Assembly (NCBI RefSeq): GCF_900104635.1
Contig: NZ_FNWC01000005.1
Coordinates: 88,501 to 152,500, forward strand
Reading direction: 5' to 3'
DNA from: Coprococcus phoceensis
Lineage (GTDB): Bacteria > Bacillota > Clostridia > Lachnospirales > Lachnospiraceae
Length of the DNA stretch: 64,000 bases
Below are positions 15,632 to 22,839 of the stretch, piece after piece. The translations under genes and the position numbers were made by a program. Under the pieces are notes generated by a model. That model was given only the letters and a program-made list of their open reading frames with translations. It was not told where the DNA came from and did no database searches. Numbering within the stretch: position 1 is the first letter of the stretch; every line of letters begins with the position of its first letter.

Positions 15632-15953
15632 CTGACAATGCTTTTCCATAAGTTGATGTAACTTCTTAAACCCTTGTATTTACTGATGTTTTGCAAGATT
15701 TTGAAAATAGTAAAGTGATGTAATATATCATAAAATGGTGTAGTTTGATACAAAAATGGTGTACTAAATGGTGTAGTAAATCGGAAAGAATTATTAAATT
15801 GAATGATAAAAAAATGTGAGACTATTGTTTGTAGAAATGCAAAAGTATGTATTTGGGTAAATATGTTAATTTTTATTGCTGCGATTACTGAAAAGTGATA
15901 TACTTAATTCATAAATTCAATGTTTGAAATTTTAAAGATAGGAGGATATTGAA
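15632..15953 (+). other. Element left end, no gene; arm-site repeats
   Basis: Contains three AAATGGTGTA(G/C)T repeats at 15732-15777 and an A+T-rich stretch before the first small gene. Nothing else is seen. Confidence 0.6.
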
Positions 15954-16175
15954 ATGAAAAAATTTGCTTTAGGGATAATTTTATCTACTATTGGATTTAT
16001 ATATTCATTTGCCTGCTTTGTATATACTATTTTAAATCCATGTATTGTAAATGGTCAAAGTGGTTTAATCGTATCTTTTAGGGAAAATGATGTACTACTT
16101 CCCTTTTTAATTTCTATACTTATCCTTATTATAGGAGTATTGATTTGTGGATATGAAGCATATAGGAAAAAATAA
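15954..16175 (+). CDS. Small two-helix membrane protein
   Basis: 73 residues; the ATG follows AGGAGGATATTGAA. Two hydrophobic helices (about residues 5-27 and 45-66) flank a short loop with NPCIVNGQSGLIVSFRENDV. A basic tail ends RKK. No family is recognised. It faces a secreted-protein gene across a shared bidirectional terminator. As element cargo it might act in immunity, exclusion or envelope modification, but nothing in the sequence decides this. Confidence 0.6.
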   Translation: MKKFALGIILSTIGFIYSFACFVYTILNPCIVNGQSGLIVSFRENDVLLPFLISILILIIGVLICGYEAYRKK

Positions 16176-16203
16176 AAGGTTGGGACTGCTTTTCCCAACC
16201 TTT
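16175..16203. terminator. Bidirectional terminator
   Basis: AAAGGTTGGG pairs with CCCAACCTTT. T-rich runs on both sides serve the convergent genes at 15954 and 16216. Confidence 0.85.
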
Positions 16204-16215
16204 ATTTATATATTA

Positions 16216-16869
16216 TTAAATTTTTTTGTCAATGCTATATTCTGCATAACGTAAAGGATTTTTAAATGAACCGCTGATTGAAGGACCTCTTCCCATATCT
16301 GTGATATAGTAGCCTTTATATGTACCTTTGTCAGCATAGAACTTTACTCTATACTCTCGACTATTATATGCACTATTTTCTGGTGGTCCTGAGAAAGATT
16401 TAGTTTTAGTATATGTTTTGGTAATAGTACCATTCAATTTTAAAGCGTTTTTTGCTTCTTTATGTGTTACAGATGCCGCAAGTGATTGAGTCCAAGTTTC
16501 GCTTAATGTGACTTTAGAACCTTTGGCAACAGATATAACAAAACTATCTTTATCCACATAATTCGATTGAGTTGTATTTTTTTGTGTGATTTCAACGCCC
16601 ATAACTAATCGAGGTTGAATCGTTGGTTCTGCTTCAACATAATTTGAAATTATAATTCTTGTATTAGGATTTTCACGTACAATTTCGGAAATATCTTCTT
16701 CTGGCATATTATATGCATTAGACTCAATAATAACTTCTGTATTGTTTTCCTTAGAATAGTATGTTCGTTCATAAGGTTGTGCTGATTCAGAAGCATATAC
16801 TTGTACTGGAAGAATTGTTGCTACTAATAAACAAGATAACATACCCATTAATTTTTTCTTAATCTTCAT
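16216..16869 (-). CDS. Secreted protein of unknown function, element cargo
   Basis: 217 residues from the ATG at 16869, which has AAGGAGCG at good spacing; the in-frame start 39 nt upstream lacks one. A clear signal peptide (MKIKKKLMGMLSCLLVATIL, cleavage near VYASES) is followed by a Ser/Thr/Lys-rich domain with QNTTQSN-like and TKTYTKTKSFSGPPE segments and a C-terminal YRVKFYADKGTYKGYYITD beta-rich part. There is no sortase motif or lipobox, so it should be released. No family is recognised; secreted proteins with this layout occur in clostridial mobile elements. Confidence 0.65.
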   Translation of the reverse strand: MKIKKKLMGMLSCLLVATILPVQVYASESAQPYERTYYSKENNTEVIIESNAYNMPEEDISEIVRENPNTRIIISNYVEAEPTIQPRLVMGVEITQKNTTQSNYVDKDSFVISVAKGSKVTLSETWTQSLAASVTHKEAKNALKLNGTITKTYTKTKSFSGPPENSAYNSREYRVKFYADKGTYKGYYITDMGRGPSISGSFKNPLRYAEYSIDKKI

Positions 16870-17068
16870 AGAAACGCTCCTTTCTGAATGTAATACAAAT
16901 TTTAACAAAGAATTCTTAATATTTTACACATATACCATGGGAATCAATCCTCCTTGCTTTTAGATTTTTGGTTGTTATATCGTGTTTTTTACCAATAATC
17001 AATTATATTTGGGCGATTTTGATAAGAATATTATTATATGATGAAGTTAGTTGTACAATTATAGTGAG

Positions 17069-17114
17069 GTCAAGGATCAAGGCGAAGCCGATACGCCGTA
17101 GGGCAGTCCTTGAC
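17069..17114. promoter_or_regulatory. GTCAAGG-type hairpin, possible copy d
   Basis: GTCAAGGA (17069-17076) pairs perfectly with TCCTTGAC (17107-17114). Inside is GGC-GAA-GCC, placed like the inner hairpin of copies a-c. The outer arms are palindromic, so both strands could form it. It lies in the 322-bp gap between the secreted protein and the repressor, which otherwise holds only the hairpin at 17150-17184. Confidence 0.4.
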
Positions 17115-17149
17115 GGAACGGACACAGCCAACAGCACCATGATACAGCA

Positions 17150-17184
17150 GAGGACTTGAAAGGTCAGAAACCTTGCAAGTCCTC
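17150..17184 (-). terminator. Strong hairpin after the XRE repressor gene
   Basis: GAGGACTTG (17150-17158) pairs with CAAGTCCTC (17176-17184), extended by AAGGT/AACCTT. It begins 8 bp past the repressor stop. There is no long T run, so termination is probable but not certain. Confidence 0.6.
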
Positions 17185-17191
17185 TTGTCTG

Positions 17192-17875
17192 TTACTGGGG
17201 GTTATGCTTTAAGTAAAGTGCTTCTTTTACCAGTTCTTTTTCAAATGCCTTTATGTGACCGCTCTGTATTCCATTGTCGATATAAAAGCAATCGTCAGCT
17301 TGTGAGTAGGACAGCGTGGAAACTTTCGGTTCATAAGTCTTTGTATCAATTCCATAATAATAGACGGTGGCAGTTGAAAGTTCCACGCTGATACTGTCAA
17401 AATCTCTTGTGAAAACGCTGTGCTTGTCTGCATGGAAAAAATCAGACGGACATTCGTAGAACTCGGAACTATCTTCTCTTAAAAATAATGGCAGTATGTG
17501 TACTTCATTTCCGCTTCGGTTGACAAGGACATAAAAGCGTGGAATGAGGGCGGAATACTGTGTTTTCATTGCGATATACATATCATCTAAATCATCAAGA
17601 AGATACTCGGAGCAGGAGTTGTTGTAAAAGACATATTGCAGAGCAGTATCATCTTTTTGAGCATTTTCCATAGGTACATTTTCCCCGTAAAGCCAACGCA
17701 AATCTACATCTAAAGAGTCGGCAATCAGTTCTAGTTTATCGGCTTTCGGATTGTACTGTCCCGAAAGATAGGAACTGAACGCTCCTTTGCTGATACCAGT
17801 ATCTTTGACTATATCTACTTGTTTTTTATTTTTTGCTTTCATGGCAAATTTAATCCGTTCTGCGATTGTATTCAT
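17192..17875 (-). CDS. XRE/CI-like repressor of the pyrE element
   Basis: 227 residues from the ATG at 17875 (GAGAGG 8 nt upstream; an ATG seven codons earlier lies at the promoter edge). Residues 3-65 form an HTH (KQVDIVKDTGISKGAFSSYL, then LELIADSLDVDLRWLYG). The remainder is a poorly conserved C-terminal domain without an obvious SerLys peptidase dyad. It is divergent from the replication/mobilisation genes and separated from them by operator-like GTTCAG/CTGAAC repeats. By analogy with ICEBs1 ImmR it should keep the element quiet. How it is inactivated is not visible: no ImmA metalloprotease gene is seen. Confidence 0.8.
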   Translation of the reverse strand: MNTIAERIKFAMKAKNKKQVDIVKDTGISKGAFSSYLSGQYNPKADKLELIADSLDVDLRWLYGENVPMENAQKDDTALQYVFYNNSCSEYLLDDLDDMYIAMKTQYSALIPRFYVLVNRSGNEVHILPLFLREDSSEFYECPSDFFHADKHSVFTRDFDSISVELSTATVYYYGIDTKTYEPKVSTLSYSQADDCFYIDNGIQSGHIKAFEKELVKEALYLKHNPQ

Positions 17876-17944
17876 CTGAAAACCCTCTCTTTCCATATCC
17901 TGTTATAACTTTTCATATCTTATCGTCTAAGGACACTATACCAC

Positions 17945-18048
17945 AAGTTCAGAAAAAAGAAAATAAAAAGTTTATAAAAAACTAAACTTCCTATTGCAAA
18001 ACAAATATGTCTGTGCTAATATACAATTAAGTTCAGAAATAACTGAAC
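17945..18048 (+). promoter_or_regulatory. Divergent control region with promoter and operators
   Basis: The rightward promoter is TTGCAA (17994-17999), 17 bp, TAATAT (18017-18022). Just downstream is a perfect GTTCAG-6-CTGAAC palindrome (18031-18048), and a further half site AAGTTCAGAAA occurs near 17945. The positions fit repression of the mobilisation genes by the adjacent XRE protein. Confidence 0.75.
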
Positions 18049-18124
18049 CACAAACGACGTCGTAATAAGAAATTGAAAATATGAGAAACTGACCTATCGG
18101 TTCAACGGGGAGAAAGGAACGTGT

Positions 18125-18454
18125 ATGCAGATTACATTGACAAAAGAACAGGTAAAAGAAGCATTTGGAGAACTTCGTTTCATGGGTGCGGATAACTGTT
18201 ACCGCTATGATAAAGACAGTAAGAAGAAAACAGAGGAAGTGGAAGCCTTAAAACTTCATCTTGGAAGCATGAAGCTTGGGAACAGCGTGGATATTCGCTT
18301 GGAAGCAACGGAACTTCCGAAGATTGAGCCTTATGCGGTGGTGGAACTGGAAGAACCAGTATATGCCCCTTATGTGCAGAGAGGAAACTTTCCTGTATTA
18401 GTGGAGAAGATTACCTGTAAGGGTATCCGCCCTGTTGCAAACAAAAATATGTAG
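18125..18454 (+). CDS. HelP/YdcP-family (DUF961) protein
   Basis: 109 residues; the ATG follows GAAAGGAACGTGT. FGELRFMGADNCYRYD, then VDIRLEATELPKIEPYAVVE and YVQRGNFPVLVEKITCKGIRP, match the small DUF961 family that includes ICEBs1 HelP, a helicase-processivity factor for the relaxase-nicked element. It is first in the rightward unit, ahead of oriT and the relaxase, which is the HelP-NicK neighbourhood of ICEBs1 without the coupling protein ConQ. The family is likely; the biochemical role is inferred. Confidence 0.75.
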   Translation: MQITLTKEQVKEAFGELRFMGADNCYRYDKDSKKKTEEVEALKLHLGSMKLGNSVDIRLEATELPKIEPYAVVELEEPVYAPYVQRGNFPVLVEKITCKGIRPVANKNM

Positions 18455-18510
18455 GCGGTCAAAGTTCCTGTCCTCGTTCTGACGTACCAAACGGCAGGTT
18501 GAGGGCAGGG

Positions 18511-18605
18511 CAATGGCAACGCCATTGCAGATAGGAGGTATGGTAAATTTGGAAGAAAGAAGCGGAAGTTTTCTTCCAGAACTCCCCTACACTAACAGGG
18601 GAGTA
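18511..18605 (+). other. oriT: oriT embedded in the 5' end of the relaxase gene
   Basis: ACTCCCC-TACACTAACA-GGGGAGT at 18581-18605 matches the ICEBs1/Tn916 oriT pattern and lies inside the relaxase coding sequence, as reported for ICEBs1 oriT in nicK. A perfect CAATGGC-AAC-GCCATTG hairpin (18511-18527) and a CCTGTCCTC/GAGGGCAGG hairpin lie just upstream. Confidence 0.85.
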
Positions 18606-19622
18606 ATACGACAGAAAGAAGAATTAAGTGCTTTGATAGACTGGTGTCAGATAACCATTAAGGAAGTTCCGTTAGAAGCAGTTATAGAAGATGTGCTGAG
18701 AATACCTTTGGAACTTATGACGGTAACAGGCTATGAAAAAGGGATTGCAGGGCATGAGGTTGTGGCAATCTTCGATAATATCAAGGTGCTAAAGCCGACA
18801 GGAAATGCACAGTATCAAGGCTTTCAGATTTTGATGAGTGGGAAAGGCTGTCGCAACTATGAGAATTTTTTACAACTCAATGAGGAAACATGGTTTGATT
18901 TCTTAAACAGAGTTTGTCAGTATCATATCAATGTTCCTCGGATTGATTTGGCGATAGATGATAGAAAACCGTATTTGAGTATTCCCGATTTGATTGTACG
19001 GACAAAAGAGGGATTGCTTTCCACAAAACTAAGGGAGATAGATTTTCACGACTCGGGAGAACTGAAAGAAGAAGTGTTTCAGAGTAAAGGTGGTAGTCTT
19101 TATCTCGGCAGTTCAGCCAGCAATTTGAGATTGGTATTTTATGAAAAAGGATATGAACAGAATAAAAAATATGGAACAGAATTAGACGAAAATTGGAATA
19201 GATATGAGTTGAGATTTCGGCAGGAAATGGCAGTTAGCGTAGTACAGGAATTATTGAGATATAGAGATGTGGCAGGACTGGCAATGGAAGTATTGAACAG
19301 CAAAATACGATTTTTAGAAAAGCCGACAGATAGCATGACAACACGAAAAAGACTTTATCCAACCTATCAAGCGTGGGCGGAACTGATGAAAGATATAGGC
19401 AAGGTAAAACTTACCATGCAACCACAGAAGAAAAGTCTGCAAAAGGTATGGGAGTGGTTGGAAAAGTATGTTGCCCCGTCTTTGAAACTGTTTGCAGAGG
19501 TTGGGAAGATAGAGAAAAGAGATTATATCGGTAATCTTGTAAAAAATGGAGAAATGAATATCACACAGAAACAGTTGTATGATGATTACATAAAAGCAAG
19601 AAGATTAGAGGAAAGGGGGTAA
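18549..19622 (+). CDS. NicK/MobT-like relaxase (Rep_trans domain)
   Basis: 357 residues from a TTG at 18549, 10 nt after AGGAGG. The ATG at 18540 touches that site, and the ATG at 18513 is inside a hairpin, so both are poor starts. The Rep_trans domain runs from about residue 25: LIDWCQITIKEV, FQILMSGKGCRNYENFL, VPRIDLAIDDRKPYL, GGSLYLGSSASNLRLVFYEK and RYELRFRQEMA. There is no N-terminal HTH, unlike the relaxase at 8762. It should nick the oriT that overlaps its own codons 11-19, start rolling-circle replication and remain attached to the DNA. Coupling and secretion must come from another element. Confidence 0.9.
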   Translation: MEERSGSFLPELPYTNRGVIRQKEELSALIDWCQITIKEVPLEAVIEDVLRIPLELMTVTGYEKGIAGHEVVAIFDNIKVLKPTGNAQYQGFQILMSGKGCRNYENFLQLNEETWFDFLNRVCQYHINVPRIDLAIDDRKPYLSIPDLIVRTKEGLLSTKLREIDFHDSGELKEEVFQSKGGSLYLGSSASNLRLVFYEKGYEQNKKYGTELDENWNRYELRFRQEMAVSVVQELLRYRDVAGLAMEVLNSKIRFLEKPTDSMTTRKRLYPTYQAWAELMKDIGKVKLTMQPQKKSLQKVWEWLEKYVAPSLKLFAEVGKIEKRDYIGNLVKNGEMNITQKQLYDDYIKARRLEERG

Positions 19623-19626
19623 TCGT

Positions 19627-19803
19627 ATCGAGAAAGCATTATTAAACGTAAAGGAACTTTCAGAATATCTAGGGATTGGTGATACGAAAGCAAGGGAGCT
19701 TTTACATAATCCATATAATAATTTTACGGTTAGGATTGGAAATCGTCTGTATGCTCACAAAGCAAGATTAGATAAATGGCTGAATAATCAAGTTGTAGAG
19801 TAA
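19627..19803 (+). CDS. xis: Excisionase (Tn916-type Xis) without a canonical start
   Basis: 58 residues. EKALLNVKELSEYLGIGDTK, ARELLH and FTVRIGNRLYAHKARLDKWL form the winged-helix excisionase typical of Tn916-family elements. The reading frame has no ATG, GTG or TTG: an in-frame TAG lies at 19606-19608, and the only plausible initiator is an ATC at 19627 placed 7 nt after AGGGGG. It starts 4 nt after the relaxase stop, so translational coupling could help. Its role is to bend DNA and direct the integrase toward excision. Confidence 0.8.
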   Translation: MEKALLNVKELSEYLGIGDTKARELLHNPYNNFTVRIGNRLYAHKARLDKWLNNQVVE

Positions 19804-19853
19804 GAAAAGGACTATTTGACAGTTTTTCGTACATTTTTAAGGAAGTTCCTCGA

Positions 19854-19882
19854 TTGAAATAACAGGAAATATATGATAAAAT
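19854..19882 (+). promoter_or_regulatory. Integrase promoter resembling the pyrE promoter
   Basis: TTGAAA (19854-19859), 17 bp, TAAAAT (19877-19882), embedded in a 53-bp block similar to the native pyrE promoter block at 15521-15573. Transcription from it would run through int into the reconstituted pyrE. Confidence 0.7.
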
Positions 19883-19933
19883 TGAGAAGATTTAATAGTT
19901 CTTTTCCCGATTTTGCTAGGAAAGGAGGCAGTG

Positions 19934-21075
19934 ATGGGTAAATCACTTAACGGGAAAGAATTAGGGAATGGTATATCTCAAAGAAAAGACGGATTATATC
20001 AAGCCCGATTTATCAATCGTTTCGGTAAAAGACAGACAATTTATGCAAAAACTTTAAATGAGGTAAGACATAAGTTGCGAACCGAACAGTATAATGATGA
20101 AAAAGCAATCAATGTTGTTGATAAGAATATGACATTAGATGAATGGTTCGATATATGGCTAAGCACTTGCAAGAAAAATTGCAGAAGTTCTACAAAGGGT
20201 TCTTATATTACCCACTATAAGCGTATTCAAGAAGAATTAGGGTGGCGAAAATTAACGTCGTTGAACCTAATTGTTATGCAAGAAGCGTTTAATAAATTGA
20301 AAACAGATAATGCAAGGAAAAATTCTAAAAAGATACTGGTAGATATGCTGAATAGGGCAGTTGATACAGATTTGCTTGTAAAGAATGTCGCAAAACAGAT
20401 AATACTGTGATTGCCAAAGAAGAGAAAAAAGAAAGGCGTGTTCTGACAATAAGGGAAACAGAGCTTTTCTTGGAACAGGCAAAAGGAACATTTTATGAAA
20501 ATTTGTTTATTTTAGCATTAGAAACAGGATTGCGAGTGGGAGAGTTATCAGCTTTACAATGGGAAGATATAGATTTTAAGAAAAAAGTTATCCATGTAAA
20601 GCATACATTGTGTTATTTCAGTAAAAATGGAAAATATGTATTTGAAATGCACGACACCAAAACAAATAACGGAAAAAGAACCATTCCATTGACTGCAAAA
20701 GCAATCAATAGTCTAAAATGTCAAAAACTGCAAAAACAGGAAATCATTCTAAAAGGCAAAACTGCAAAGGAAGAATTTCAAAATCTTGTTTTTGTTACAA
20801 AGAATAATCAGCCGACACAACAGTTTTTAATCAATCAATGTATGCAGTTGGTTATTCAGAACATGAACAAAGCAGGTATAGATTTTTCCCCCTTTACATT
20901 GCACACACTTCGGCATACTTTTGCTACAAGAGCAATCGAATGTGGAATGAACCCAAAAACATTGCAGAAACTTTTGGGGCATGGCACATTACAAATGACA
21001 ATGGACTTGTACTGTCATGTAACAGAAGATACGCTATTCTTGGAAATGGAAAAGTTCGAGAAAAGGTGTAGTTGA
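19934..21075 (+). pseudogene. int: Tyrosine integrase, frameshifted
   Basis: The N-terminal part (19934-20410) holds the AP2-like arm-binding domain (SQRKDGLYQARFINRFGKR) and core-binding SAM-like domain. The C-terminal part (frame open from 20407) holds the catalytic domain, with GLRVGELSALQWEDI, TLHTLRHTFATRA, LLGHGTLQMT and tyrosine in MDLYCHVTE. The two frames join if one A is added in the AGATAATACT stretch at about 20400, giving KQINTVIAKEE, so a single-base deletion splits the gene. All catalytic residues lie in the second frame, whose GTG start at 20407 has no clear ribosome binding site. The natural product would be about 381 residues. A sequencing error in the A run is possible. Confidence 0.85.
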
Positions 21076-21103
21076 GTGTGAAATGGTGTAAAAATGGTGT
21101 AGT
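21061..21103 (+). repeat. Right-end arm-site-like repeats
   Basis: AAAAGGTGTAGT (21061), AAATGGTGTA (21081) and AAAATGGTGTAGT (21091) match the left-end set at 15732-15777. Confidence 0.7.
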
Positions 21104-21163
21104 AGGGGATAAAAATAGAAAATGAGGGCGTAAAAAGCCCATAAATACGGAGGTTTAAGAGAT

Positions 21164-21844
21164 ATGGAAAGTTATAAGAAAGAATTTATAGATTTTATGG
21201 TAGAGAGCAAAGTGTTGAAGTTCGGAGAGTTTACTTTAAAGAGTGGAAGAAAGTCTCCGTTTTTTATGAATGCGGGTGGATATGTAACAGGTTCTCAGCT
21301 GAAAAGACTCGGAGAGTACTATGCAAAAGCAATCCATGATAAATATGGAGATGATTTTGACGTGCTGTTCGGACCTGCTTACAAAGGAATTCCGCTTAGT
21401 GTTGTGACTGCAATTGCATACAGTGAGTTATACGGAAAAGAAATTCGCTATTGCTCAGACAGAAAAGAAGAGAAAGATCACGGCGCTGATAAAGGAAGTT
21501 TTCTTGGCAGCAGTTTAAAAGACGGTGACAGAGTTGTGATGATCGAGGATGTGACAACATCTGGAAAATCTATGGAAGAGACTGTGCCGAAAGTAAAAGG
21601 TGCCGCTGATGTGAAAATTGTTGGATTGATGGTGTCTTTAGACCGCATGGAAGTAGGAAAAGGCGGCGTAAAATGTGCATTGGAGGAAGTAAAAGATCTG
21701 TATGGATTTGAGACAAATGCGATTGTGACAATGGCAGAAGTAGTTAAATATCTGTATAACAAAGAAATCAATGGAGAAGTTATTATTGACGATACATTAA
21801 AAGCGGCAATTGACGCATATTATGAACAGTACGGAGCGAAATAA
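21164..21844 (+). CDS. pyrE: Orotate phosphoribosyltransferase
   Basis: 226 residues. It converts orotate and PRPP to OMP, the fifth step of UMP synthesis. The PRPP loop VVMIEDVTTSGKS is at residues 124-136, and the flexible loop is RKEEKDHGADKGSF. The element inserted exactly at the start codon, and the first 33 bp are regenerated, so the protein is unchanged and has a new ribosome binding site (CGGAGGTTTAAGAG) supplied by the element. Its own promoter now lies 5.6 kb upstream, so expression depends on element transcription, probably from the integrase promoter. Confidence 0.97.
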   Translation: MESYKKEFIDFMVESKVLKFGEFTLKSGRKSPFFMNAGGYVTGSQLKRLGEYYAKAIHDKYGDDFDVLFGPAYKGIPLSVVTAIAYSELYGKEIRYCSDRKEEKDHGADKGSFLGSSLKDGDRVVMIEDVTTSGKSMEETVPKVKGAADVKIVGLMVSLDRMEVGKGGVKCALEEVKDLYGFETNAIVTMAEVVKYLYNKEINGEVIIDDTLKAAIDAYYEQYGAK

Positions 21845-21858
21845 GGAGGCGAGATTGC

Positions 21859-22011
21859 ATGGTAGAAAAAGCATATCGATCAATGAAAACAGTAGGTGCC
21901 GGAAATATCGCACTAGGGATTATCATGGCTGTTGTAGGTGTGACAGCAGGAATTTTAACGATTATCGGAGGCGCCCGTCTACTGCGGAATAAGCAGGAAT
22001 TGACATTTTAA
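21859..22011 (+). CDS. Small single-helix membrane protein
   Basis: 50 residues; the ATG follows GGAGGCGAGATTGC, 14 bp after pyrE. A short N-terminus (MVEKAYRSMKTVGAGN) leads into one long hydrophobic helix (IALGIIMAVVGVTAGILTII) and a GGARLLRNKQELTF tail. The same kind of small protein often precedes VanZ-like and DUF6142 genes in Lachnospiraceae. Function unknown. The strong ribosome binding site and tight spacing support it as real. Confidence 0.65.
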   Translation: MVEKAYRSMKTVGAGNIALGIIMAVVGVTAGILTIIGGARLLRNKQELTF

Positions 22012-22028
22012 CCGGAAAGGGAATTGTT

Positions 22029-22505
22029 TTGGACGCAAGAAAGAAAAGACGATTACGTATATTAGGGAAAATTTTATTTGTATTATACATTTTATTTGTG
22101 TTCTATTTTTTGATCTTTTCTGACTGGTATGGACGCACTGGTGAAATGCAGGAGTACCATTATAATTTGGTTTTGTTCAAGGAGATCAAGCGGTTTTGGA
22201 ATTACAGAGGACAGCTTGGAGCGTTTGCAACATTTACAAATTTATTTGGAAATATTGTCATTTTCCTGCCATTTGGATTTTTTATGCCGATGGCGAGCAA
22301 ATACAGAAGTTTTTGGGCAACTGCAGTGAACAGTCTGGCTTTGAGTCTTCTGGTCGAGACATTTCAACTGCTTACGAAAGTGGGATGTTTCGATGTGGAT
22401 GATCTGGTGTTAAACACGTTGGGGGGAATATTAGGCTATATCACATTCATGATATGCAATACGATAAGGAGAAGATACAATGCGAAAAGAAAAGGGAAAA
22501 AATAA
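22029..22505 (+). CDS. VanZ-like family membrane protein
   Basis: 158 residues from a TTG at 22029 (GGAAAGGGA upstream). Four hydrophobic helices carry VanZ features: the first membrane segment after a basic start, NLVLFKEI and FGNIVIFLPFGFFMP, and a LSLLVETFQLLTKVGCFDVD followed by DLVLNTLGGILGY ending. VanZ proteins lower teicoplanin sensitivity in VanA clusters, but most homologues, as here, are stand-alone with unknown role. It overlaps the next gene by 26 bp. Confidence 0.85.
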   Translation: MDARKKRRLRILGKILFVLYILFVFYFLIFSDWYGRTGEMQEYHYNLVLFKEIKRFWNYRGQLGAFATFTNLFGNIVIFLPFGFFMPMASKYRSFWATAVNSLALSLLVETFQLLTKVGCFDVDDLVLNTLGGILGYITFMICNTIRRRYNAKRKGKK

Positions 22506-22839
22506 GGCAAAAGAAAGAAAAAAAAGAGCCAATCGCAAATATGGACAGGCAAAGCTGAAACACTCTAAAAAAGGGATACAGTCCTGTGTGATCGCGGGAA
22601 TTGTATTGGTGGCATTGGCTGCAATGATTGTGATTGCATACATTAGTGCAGGGACTGCGGCGCCTTACATCGGAGGACTGGCACTTGTCACTCTTATTCT
22701 TACAGTGACTGGGTGCGTGCTTGCAGTGAGAGGGCTGAAAGAACGAGAGAAAAACTATCTTACATGTAAGATAGGAATTGGTTGCAACATATTCTTTATC
22801 ATTGCATTTATTGCTATTTTTTGCAGGGGGCTATTTTAA
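22480..22839 (+). CDS. DUF6142-family membrane protein
   Basis: 119 residues; the ATG lies inside the end of the VanZ-like gene, with AAGGAG upstream. A very basic N-terminus (about 35 residues, KGKNKAKERKKRANRKYGQA) is followed by three hydrophobic helices (about 36-57, 63-84 and 97-117). Length and layout match DUF6142, known only from Lachnospiraceae and relatives. It sits 1 bp before the following long gene, so the three genes form an operon. Function unknown. Confidence 0.8.
   Translation: MRKEKGKNKAKERKKRANRKYGQAKLKHSKKGIQSCVIAGIVLVALAAMIVIAYISAGTAAPYIGGLALVTLILTVTGCVLAVRGLKEREKNYLTCKIGIGCNIFFIIAFIAIFCRGLF

Larger units (their letters stand above)
15599..21163 (+). mobile_element. pyrE-integrated mobilizable element, about 5.57 kb
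   Basis: It is flanked by a perfect 33-bp direct repeat of the pyrE 5' end. Gene order is a small membrane protein, a secreted protein, an XRE repressor, a HelP-like gene, a NicK/MobT-like relaxase with oriT, xis and a frameshifted int. Repeats of the form AAATGGTGTAGT occur three times near the left end (15732, 15752 and 15766) and three times near the right (21061, 21081 and 21091), consistent with integrase arm sites. The module resembles ICEBs1/Tn916 but lacks any T4SS or coupling gene. Because int is broken, it is probably immobile unless helped. Confidence 0.92.

Noticed and set aside
18513..18548. ATG at 18513 as relaxase start
   Set aside because: It lies inside a perfect hairpin with no ribosome binding site; AGGAGG is correctly spaced only for the TTG at 18549.
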